NCBI RefSeq assembly: GCF_022458985.1
Contig: NC_061788.1
Span: forward strand, 1,360,326 to 1,424,325
DNA from: Mugil cephalus
Taxonomy: Eukaryota > Chordata > Actinopteri > Mugiliformes > Mugilidae
Length of the DNA stretch: 64,000 nucleotides
Reading direction: 5' to 3'
This document shows positions 1 to 10,700 of the stretch, piece by piece (positions within the stretch are counted from its first letter, which is position 1; every line of letters begins with the position of its first letter). The notes under the pieces are model-generated. The model was not told the DNA's origin. It did no database searches and saw nothing but the letters and a program-made list of their open reading frames with translations. Made by a program: the position numbers and the translations under genes.

Positions 1-1619
1 CCTGGGCCTCTCGTCAGGTTAATCCAGCCACATGTAAAAAAAAAAAAAGGATGTTTATATGAACCATAGGAGTAAAATAAGAGAGAGGCCCCATGTGTGG
101 ATTGAGTTGAGGCCCCAGAATCAGCCACACCTCCGTCCACTCACTCAGATTACAGGTTTGTTGAGCCCGGTGCCGAGCGGTGCCATCTTCCAGCACTGCT
201 GTTTATTATTGATACATATATCATCGCGAGGCAGGCGCCGCTTCCAATGAGGCGACGTTTCCACGGCGCGAGGAAATTTACCAAACCCAGCTCTTATGTT
301 GGGTCACGTTCTGACTCCGTTCCCCCACAAACCAGCTTCCATATGCACCATAAAGTCCTAATGAAGAGACACAAGCGTGTATTGTTTGAGAGCCGCCGCT
401 GGCACCGATAGACCTTAATCATAAGCAACACAGGCCCCCCGACTGTTAACCATCCAGATACGCTCTTTGGCTCCTTTTAATCAATGTCAGAAAGGAGCTG
501 CTGTGGGATCCTGGCACAGCAACCAGGACCCAGATCCTTCACTTTGTGTAGCAATAACAAAACACTCCCAAAATCCTACTAAAGTAGAGGTGGAGAAATA
601 TTATCAGATGTTACAGTAGGTCAGAAACTAGAGTTTCTTCAGTGAAATAAAACTCAACAGATTCAAACTCTTTCCTTCTTCTTTTCTTTATCCTTTTTTT
701 TGGGTGTCGGTAAATACTATTATTTCTAAACACCTGAAACACGAGCTTTGTTTAACAAACCAACACTGTGCTTTCATATTTTTAAATTTTAGCTTTGTGT
801 TTTCTGATTCAAATCTTTTTCACCGTCCTCGTGGTTTAAAAGTACAAACTGAGGAATTAGCGCCACCTGCTGTTTGTCTCAGTGAAGCGCTGTCGTAAAG
901 CAGCTACTAGCGACTAAACCTATAAAAATAACTGGAATTTATTAAAAACGTGTTTGTTTTAGTATTTTCGTTAAAAAATGTCTCAATTTATGATCTTTTA
1001 AAGTCCACGTGATTCTCTATCAACTATGCGCCACATGGTGACTAGCCTCACAGAATCCGAGCCCCTCAGTGTCTTAAATAGTTCTTCGCCTCCATCTTGC
1101 GGGAAAATGGTGGAACTACAGATAATAAACACAGCATAGCCATCTTGTAGTGAAATTTAGCTTAGCATTGATACGTAGCCTTGGTGGCTGTTTTTTTTCT
1201 GGGGAGCTACACTTGCGAATAATATGGAGAGAAAACCAATATTCTTACGAATTGAAGGCTAAATAAAATGTACGTTGCCTCCTGTAGCGAATCAGTAGCA
1301 TTTTGGAACCAGATTCATTTTCAAGACATAAAAACCCAACGTCGAGGAACTTTGGGTTCTTTGGTTTGTTTCAAATGTCCAGAGGGAGAGTGGACCTGGT
1401 TCTATTTTTTACTAGAACCTTTGGAGAACATGTGAGCTCTGTGGTATTTCTAGAAACTCTTGGTCTAACCTATCTATGGAGACCAGGGTCCATGGAGACC
1501 AGGGTCTATAGAGACCAGGGTCCATGGAGACCAGGGTCAGGAACAAGGACCTGTTGGTCCTGATTTATTTTGGGTTATGTCTTTTGTTTTTAACTCTTTT
1601 GTTTCCCATCTGTCTCTAG
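1..1619 (+). other. vcan intron sequence, no exon seen
   Basis: No further coding exon recognised. A short direct repeat (units of about 16 bp, GGAGACCAGGGTCCAT, four copies) occupies about 1477-1538, just before the first exon. A near-match to the CTCF core lies on the minus strand at about 860 (ACAGCAGGTGGCGC, one mismatch). Confidence 0.6.
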
Positions 1620-1783
1620 TTGAACAGGTCCTGGACATCTTGAACCAGCCCCTGATGGGACTGCAGCCTCACATCCCTCACATCACTGACCTCAGCCAAA
1701 TTAGCAGCGTCGACGCCGACTCCCTCGAGGCCTCCCCCATCCACCTGACTCCGACGGTCAGCTTCGTCAATGGAAAACACGAG
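1620..1783 (+). CDS. vcan: vcan exon: C-terminal remnant of GAG-alpha
   Basis: The exon opens after a pyrimidine-rich acceptor (tgtctctag) completing a split codon, and ends GAG before gtattg. It encodes 54 residues after the split codon, ending [12 protein letters not shown]. This matches the end of mammalian GAG-alpha, where a similar SVQYINGKH motif precedes GAG-beta. The reading frame is open back only to about 1469 and then meets TAA, so the long acidic GAG-alpha exon of mammals is reduced here to one small exon, unless more lies upstream of the window. No Ser-Gly attachment site is visible in it. Confidence 0.8.
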
Positions 1784-4700
1784 GTATTGTCCTTACGCTG
1801 TTTAAAGAGACAGAGGTGACCACAACTCAAGACCAGAGAGGTGGTGGTGGATCAGACAGAAATACCAAACCTTCATCCAGCCTTTCCTGGCGTCCTTGTT
1901 TTCATGGTTCCAGTTGTTTGTTTTGGTGCTGCTTCTTCTTATATAATCTGGACTGTATACTCTGTTTTCCTTTTAAAAGCCTTATTCTCACGGGACTGGT
2001 TTTATCTGGGACCTCTGGGTAATTTGTAATAATCACGGAGGTTGTCTGTGATCTTAATCCTGTGCGAATCAGCCATTGACGTGATTTAGGGGCCAGACTT
2101 TTATTTTTTCAAGACTTTTGTTTTATTTTCAGCTTTTTTTTCCGCCTCTCGTCTCATGAAGGATGTTTAATAAATCAATGTGTGGACAGATGTTGTCCAC
2201 ACGAGATGTCTCTGATCCATTCACCCATTTACGCCAGGGATGAAATCATTAAATCCAGCATTAATGTGTTCATGTGGTTCAAGGTGGAGCTGGTTGAAAT
2301 ACTGACAGGTCCTTGGTCATTTCTTCTCCGGGATCAGTAGCATCAAAAATATATTTTTATAATCCATTAGAATTTGTGAAGTAATTAGAACCATCTGACA
2401 TGTGGTGGAAAGTAGCAGAGCCACAACAATGGCTAATATTTGAATTTCCCCCAATGGGGATCAATAAAGTATTATATTATCTTATCTGACTCACAGGACG
2501 TCCCAGGTAAAACTAGTCCTGTGTGAATATGGGTTCAGACTGGTAGCGCTAGCTAGGGGCTAGTTTTAGCTTTATGAGCTTTATGAGCCCGTGTGTTGAT
2601 GAAAGGAGGCCAAACCTACTGAGGTGAGATTGAACCAACTCGTCATCGCTCTGTGTCCTGATCCAGGTCACGTTCGAAACGAAACAGCCAGAGGAAGTCA
2701 GGGGGGACCAGTTTGAGACAGCCACCCCTGTTCGAGTGGACGACATCCACATCTCCACAGATGTCATTTCCAGTCTGACCTCTGACGGGAGGGAAGGATC
2801 ACCACCGTCCTACCCCCAGCACCTCCCACCCTGACGACATGGAGGGATCTGCAGGCCGGACCACGGACGATGGTTCTGCAGAAGGAGCTCCGCCCACCCC
2901 GGCCTCAGACAGCCAGTCCGGTGTGAGGACCGATGAGACGGAACTCGGAGGAACAGAGGTTCACGCTTTTACCCCAGAGCCACGAGAATCCACCACCTCC
3001 ACGGAGGACTCGGACGGGTCCGGTTCTGGAGAGGAGACCTCGGGGGAAGGCGTTGACCCCGTGGACACCAGCACACCGTCTGTGGATGAAGACACCGAAG
3101 CAGATGTACGGCAGGTATCCAGGCAACCTTCTTGGCAGAGAGGAGGCCAAACCACCAAAGAACAATTTTACAAGCGTCCGACCACAACCTCTGACCATCC
3201 CACCACCAGATCCACAATGAGTATGAGCCACACCACTCTTTCCACCACAACTTCACCTCTTTACACCTTCGACCAAAACACCCACTCAGTCCCCCAGTGG
3301 GCTCTGAGCCCAGACCCGGACGCCACCACCCTAACAGACGAGCCCTTTGAAGACTACGACATCACCCCAGTGCTGGTGGAGTCCCGACCCCAGAGACCCA
3401 GGGACTCGATGGCCACAACGCAGCCAGACACCGACTCAACTCCTGCTGTGGAGGCCGTCACTGTGGACGTCAGAGGTACGAGAAGTCTGCATTTATTTCA
3501 CTTCTGTCTCAGGCTCAATCAACAGCAGCCGGTGTCTAGACTAAAAACTGAACTCTGCTTTGTTTGAACGTCATCCTGTTGGCGTCGTCCTTATTTCCAG
3601 ACCAGATCTGAATCAGAATAAGAAAAGGATTGATAATGTTACGTACCACTCTTTGTCTTCCTAAGAGACGAGATGAGTAGTAATAAATATGAAACAAACA
3701 TAAAAAATGTAAAATAGCAGATTCAGTACAGAAATAAATAATGTGAAGCATTAAATTAAATGAGGACATGATTGGGGCATGATTTGTATCTTCCTCTCTT
3801 TTTGAAATTTCCATTGGTTAAAAAAGAATTTCTTTGCACATTGAGGTTTTTCATAGATGTCAATGGAAAGTGTTTTGTTGCAATACCAGCAGTGGCCACT
3901 GGGAATAATTAGTAGAGCTGCTAAGTCGTCCTTGATGCCTTTTATGCCTTGTTAACCTTGTTAGCCATGATGCTACAGTTTTACAGATGTTTGGACTGGG
4001 GCGGGGGAATATTTTAGAGCTGCAATACCAGTAGTGACCACTAGGATAGTGACCATAGTGTCCAATGTCATTGTTTTGCTCCCAAAAACAAACTAAACAA
4101 GCTGCAGACGTCAAATTAAGAGTGTTTCTAACTTAACATTCATGCTCTTAAACCCTTTCTATGTAACTCCGGTCTGTGTTTGCACCGTGCTGAGCAGCAG
4201 TGTGTGAAGAAGCAGTTATTGGCGGGTTTTTGACCATGTTGTGTTCTCGTTGCAGATCTCCTGCCGTGCTCAGACAGTGTGTGTTACAACGGAGGCTCCT
4301 GCTACGAGAAAGGAGATGAAAACATCTGCGTCTGTGCACCTGGATTCACCGGACGACGCTGTGAGACAGGTAAATATTTCCCGTGAAAGTCGACTTTGTA
4401 TCAATATTTGTGAAGAGCATCTAGATGGGAAGTATTTCTGATGTTTCTGCTGAATGTGTGAATGTTTGCAGACGTTGACGAGTGCCAGTCGAACCCGTGT
4501 AAGAACGGCGCCACCTGTCAGGACGGAGTCAACACCTTCACCTGCCTGTGTCTGCCCAGCTACACCGGACAGCTGTGTGAGCAAGGTCAGGAAGCAGAGC
4601 TAACAGAGCTAACGCTAACATCTGGAACAGGAGGAGAGAGAATGTTATCGGTTATGATCAGATGTTAGGACGTCTGATGTTTATTCATCCTCCATCACAG

Positions 4701-7700
4701 TCACTAAGATAATTAGTTAAACAAGTCTCATCTAAGTTCTATGAAGTGTCTGTATCACTTTAATTTGAGGCCATGTTTGAAGAGGAGCACGTCCAGGTTT
4801 GTTTCTCATTTCTTCTCCCTGTGGATTCTCTTCATCTTCTTTTGATTTTTTTTAGAACCAAACTACAAAGATAAGAGTCTGAACTAAACTAAACTGTGAC
4901 TGTGGTTTAAATATGTGGAACATGTCTCAGCTCCGAGCTACGTCCACACAGGTAGACTCACATATATCGATCCTATAAACTGAGCGTTTGCTCCTCATCT
5001 GTCCTCCAGCGCCGGGCGTCGGCTCCTCGGCGGATTAGTTCCAACCTCTGGTCCAATATTTCTGTCATTACTCAGCAGCTCGTGGAGCTCCAGGCTCCAG
5101 ACGACTCGGAGGATTAATATTTTCCATGAGAAAGCAGCGGTTTGCAGCGGCCAGGTTTTCAGTTTGCTGCTTTTCTTCTGAGGAGCTGATAAGGCCTCGT
5201 TGTTCTCTGGGCAGCGCAGTCACGCACGGAGCAGGCACCACATTTATTAGTCACTCGTTGGATATTTTTAAATTCGTCCAGTTTCCCGTCTGCAATCTTT
5301 CATTTAATGTTGACTTAATGGATGGAAACGGTTAAGTTTAGTAACGTTTTTAGAAACACATGTTTCCAGCTCTTCAACCAAACTGATCAGATTTGTCTGG
5401 GAGCCTTAAAACAACATGGAGCCTTAAAACACTGGGTTGGATCTGGATCTGGATGTGCTCAGATCCAGATCCAGATCCTGATCCAGATCCAGATCCAGAT
5501 CCAGATCCAGATCCTGATCCAGATCCAGATCCTGGATGAAGAGGAGCAGAAGAAGAAGAAGAAGAACGTCCAGCCTCAGAGGAGCAGGAACCATGTCGTG
5601 GCGCGTGCATTGTATTTAAATTCTGTATTTTATTTTATTTTTTTTAATCTAAAAGACAAAGAGCAGAACGTGACTCAGTCAAACTTGTGTTGAGCGGCTG
5701 CAGAGAAACAGCTGTAAGACTCTAAACTATCGATGTAACCGACAAGAAAACTGATCTGGAACAAAACAATCAGTGATTTAGAGGAAAGAAAGCTGCAGTG
5801 ATTAATGTTTGTATTGTTTGTGCCTCCATTAGTCAGTCCTCAGGAAGCTTCGTTTATCCACAGTCTGCACCGGCTGCTCTGGTGGAGACATTTCTCCTAA
5901 AACTCTAAACTTGTGGTGTTTATAAAGTCTGGAGCTCATGTTGGAGGTGATAAACAATCAATGAGAAACGTTACACAACAGAACAGGAAGGAGACGAATG
6001 AGGAGATGAGAACATCAGGATCAGAACCAGGACCAGCTGGAAGGAAAGGAGGGAAGGAAGGAAGGAAGGAAGGAAGGAAGGAAGGACTGATGGAAGGAAG
6101 GAAGAAAGAAGGAAGGATTGAAGGAAGAAAGAAGAAAGGAAGGAAGGAAGGAAGAAGGAAGGAAAGAAAGAGAAGGAGGGAGGGAAGGAAGGAAAGAAAG
6201 AAGGAAGAAGGAAGGATTGACGGAAGGAAGGAAGGAAGGGAGGGAGGGAGGGAGGGAGGGAGGGAGGGAAGAGAAGGAGGGAAGGAAGGAAAGAAAGAAG
6301 GAGGGAAGGAAGGAAACATGGAAGAAAGGAAGAAGGAAGGATTGATTGACAGAAGGAAGGAAGAAAGAAGGAAGGAAGGAAGGATGGACGGAAGGAAGGA
6401 AGGAAAGGAGGTAGGAAGGAAGAAGGAAGGATTGACGGAAGGAAGGAAGGAAGGAAGGAAAGGAAGGAAGGAAGGAAGGAAGGAAGCATCAGTGTGTAGT
6501 GGAGTTGGTTCTCGTCACTAATGAACAGGCGTCTCTGGTTCAGGTTCATTTCTACCAGTGGATGAATGGATGAGTTCAGGATCTGGTTTTTAATGGGACC
6601 AGGACTCATTAAAGTGGGTTCACACTGACCAGAGGAACCAGGTCACATGGGTCCAGACCCCCCTCCACAATGTGGACCGAGGTCTCATGGGTCCAGACCC
6701 CCTCCCACAATGTGGACCGAGGTCTCATGGGTCCAGACCCCCTCCACTATGTGGACCGAGGTCACATGGGTCCAGACCCCCTCCACAATGTGGAACCAGG
6801 TCACATGGGTCCAGACCCCCTCCACAATGTGGACCGAGGTCACATGGGTCCAGACCCCCTCCACAATGTGGAACCAGGTCACATGGGTCCAGACCCCCCC
6901 CACAATGTGGACCGAGACCAGATCCGTGTTCACTCCTGGACTCCAGTGGTATGAATGACGTAGATCCGGTTTTAGTTCATCACAAAAAGAATTGTCTGGT
7001 ACATGCGTCACAGTTTCTGGTGTGTTGTGAGTCTGTGGCATGATGCAGGGACTGGAGAGTTTCCCTGGTCCACTGAGAGGTCACCAGATGTCCACATGTC
7101 CTCGTCCAACCTCCTGCCAGTGGAAACAAAAGACGGATCATTGCTGATTCTGCCAGAGCTGCAGCAGCTGTGGATGTGAATCCGTTGACTTGTGCTCCAT
7201 GTTCAGGCCTCACCTGAGCCTCCAGGTGTGTGAACCAGGTCCAGTTATTAAGAGTCATTAAGAGGATCGACCCCGAGGCCTCGACAGGAACCGTCCACAG
7301 GAACCGTCCACGTGTCCACGCTGCCTTTATTCTGCAGCCAGAGACACAGGGACACAGCTGATTATTGTATATGAAGCTAAATGTGACCTGGACACAACTG
7401 GATGTTTGTGAAGGCTGATGAACCCGGACTGAGTCTGACTGAGCTCATTCATGGAGGGGATCATATATGCCCCCCCCCTTAACTCGGTCTGATGAGAAAC
7501 ATGAATCAAAGCCGTGGAACCACGTTAGAAACATCACAAACACAACCACCAGCAAAATAAAAACATTCATTCATAAAAAGGGAAAAAAAGATTCTACATC
7601 TGTGTCGTGTTACACTCACTTTATTAGGAACAGCCGAAACACAACCACAACTAAAACTACACAACTTCACAGCTTGACCCAAAACCTGGATCATCTCCCA

Positions 7701-10700
7701 GAAATCTACACTAGGATCTACACGATCCATCCTTCCTTCCTTCCTTCCTTCCTTCCTTCCTTCCTTCCTGGAACACATGGTGGCGCTTATGAAAAACAAA
7801 CAAACAAACAGGAAAGTCGCCATAATTTGTGAATTCTCATGAGCTTTTAGGAATTTTCCCACTTTGAACCTTTTAGTTTTAACACAGCTTTGTGTTCTGC
7901 TTCTCTGACACTGAACGCTTGTGTGTTTGTGTGTCTGCAGACATCGAGCTTTGTGGGTCCGGGTGGCAGAAGTTTCAGTCTCACTGCTACAAACACTTCA
8001 CCCACCGTCGGACCTGGGACGCCGCTGAGAGGGAGTGTCGCCTGCACGGAGCTCACCTGGCCAGCATCCTGTCGGATGAGGAGCAGCTCTTCGTCAACCG
8101 TGAGTGGTTCCCACCATGAAGCATGAAGAGTTAGCTTAGCCTTAGCTTAACAGTTAGCTTAGCCTTAGCTTAACCCTCCTGTTATTTATCCTTGCAGCCA
8201 ATTTAACCCCATTCACTGTCTCTAAATTTGCTTCATATTTAATGACTTTTCCATATTTAATGGAGTCACTGACCCGACATAATATATGTTATTATTCTTG
8301 ATATTAGTTTTTTAAACCAAATGTTATAGACGAACATGGACTTAGAAATGATATAAAGAAACTTAAACACATCTTTTTCCAATTTAAAGTCAATCAGTGA
8401 AAATCTTTTTAACTTTTTTAGATGTCAAATTGACACCAATGATAAAAAGTGATAGAACATTTGAAGGTAATAGGAGGTTTAAGTAGAATATTATTTGAAG
8501 TCTAATGTCTGAAGGTGGATGGAGGATGTTCTGAAGCTCAGCGTTGCGTCACCATCTTGACCATCTAACTCCACTTAGCTCCCAGCTAGTTCAGAAATGG
8601 CAATAGTGGTGGAGCTAATTAGCTCTGGGTGACCTGATGGGATATTTACATCCAGATGTGTAACAGTCTACTGCTAGCTAACTGTTAGCATGATGGCTAA
8701 AGTGGAGACATGCTGACTGACGGAGGGTTTGTGTTTCCGTGCAGGTCTGGGCAGCGACTACCAGTGGATCGGCCTGAACGACAAGATGTTTGAGAGGGAC
8801 TTCAGATGGACCGACGGCCGAACGCTGGTGCGTCCCTCAGCTAAGATTGAGTAACGTTAGCTGAGCTAAGCTAACAAGATGTTCAGCATCTGATTCGTTT
8901 ATTGCGTAATTCAGTTCAATCTTTATTTAAAATGTTAATTTTCAGTCTGAACAACCATAGATCCCTGTAGAGATGTGATGTCTTCATGAGTAGATGCAAC
9001 AGAGATGAGATGAGATGAGATAGTAAATGTTGCCGTAAAATTAAAGATTAGATGATAAGTAGAAACAGAATAGGTAACAAATAAACAACATAAAGACGAG
9101 TAAAGAGTTCAAGGAAGAAAAGTGACTAGAGTTTGAAAGCAGAGTTTAATTTGTTGAACATGTTGAACATGATGAAGAACATTAACGCTCCAGAGTTTAC
9201 TTCAGCTGAGAGCAGATACCACGAATCTGAGTGTCTGCAGCTGTTGATGCAGCTGAAATAACCAGGCCTGATGTTGACATGTGATACTAGAGGAGAAGGA
9301 GGAGGAGGAGGAGGAGGAGGCCGGGGTCTGGGGTGGGCGGGGGGGTGGGGGCTGTAATGATGCAATGATTTTAAGGTTAATACAGACACACCCAGACTGA
9401 GAGGTGAAGTCTGTCCAGAGACGTGTTGCACTGCTGAGAAACTAAAGAAACTAGAGCAGAGCTGAAACTGAGATCCTTCTCTTCGTAACGAGCGGCGGCT
9501 CCCCCCTCTGGCTGCTCTGTGAATTACACCCACATAACACAGGAGCCGAGAGTCCATGGACAAAACAAATAAATAACTTTAAAGATGAGGAGGAGTCACA
9601 TCTACTGGGGACAGAATAGAAGGATGAAGAAAGGGAGAAGTAGGTGGAGGAGAGAAAAACAGGGACATGAGGAGGAAGGGCATGTCCTCCTTTCATGTCC
9701 TCACTGTCTCCACGTCTCCATCGTCTCTGTCCTCATTGATTCCATCTTCCTCCATGTTTCTGTCCCTCAACCTGATGATGATTATTGGAGGTTACCATGG
9801 TTACCACCTCCTCCTCCTCATTTCGTCCTTCACATGAACAGAGAAGGCCACCTTTTAATAACAGTCTCAGTAAATGAGTCTGAAGAGCTGCGTGTAGTGT
9901 TGTTGGGTCCAGTTTGAGTATAAAGAGGATTTCTTTTTCTTTTTCTCCGGCAGCAATACGACCACTGGAGGCCCAACCAGCCCGACAGCTTCTTCCAGTC
10001 GGGGGAGGACTGTGTGGTGATGATCTGGCACGAGGGAGGACAGTGGAACGACGTTCCCTGCAACTACCACCTGACCTTCACCTGCAAAAAGGGAACAGGT
10101 ACAAAAATATCAGAGCTTCTCCTGCTCATCCCAAACCTTCTCTATGGAGTTCAGGTCTGGTCTCATGCTCCCTGAACCTCTTCCTCTATCTGAGCCCCAT
10201 GAATCCTGGTGGAAGATGGAAGAACCTGCTCCTTCAGTGTATTCAGGGAGTCAGCTGACCTCATTCTCTGGGACCAGTGTTGATGAACCTGGACCTGAGC
10301 TACTGCAGCAACTGTACATCATAGTTAGCTCAAAAATGTTAGCTAAAAAAAGACAGTTAGCTAAATAACGGTTAGCTAAAAACAGTTTCTCTTCTTCCCC
10401 TGATGCCCCATCGCTCTGGACCAGGTCCAGTGTGGTTTCCTCAGACCTCATGACCTTCCTCCACATCTCCAGAGTCTTAGTGCTGCTCCCTAGCAGATTG
10501 GAGCCTTTTTTTCCCGGTTGTCCTCCCTGATTAGTGGTTTTCTGTTCCCTTCACATTCGTCCATGTTGTGTGAACCCTGGTGGATAAACTGGTGCTTTGT
10601 CTCCTGTTGTTCAGTGGCCTGTGGTCAACCTCCCGCGGTGAAGGACGCTCGAGTGTTTGGGGCCATGAAGTCTCGCTACGAGATCAACTCCCTGCTCCGC

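Noticed and set aside
2798-2820. A 13-bp GT...AG segment in the GAG-beta exon whose removal would restore the frame
   Set aside because: Far too short for a spliceosomal intron. A one-base change in the nearby C5 run is simpler.
2933-3256. Alternative open frames over the GAG-beta exon on both strands
   Set aside because: The exon frame that joins in phase to the EGF exon and contains SGSGEE explains the region.
5913-6609. Long open frames over the GGAA tract (Lys/Glu/Gly-rich on one strand, Pro/Ser/Phe-rich on the other)
   Set aside because: They are direct translations of a tetranucleotide repeat, open in several frames on both strands, and lie inside a vcan intron.
6647-7043. Four overlapping open frames with a repeated peptide such as [10 protein letters not shown]
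   Set aside because: Generated by the 37-bp minisatellite. Openness in all frames shows a repeat effect, not coding.
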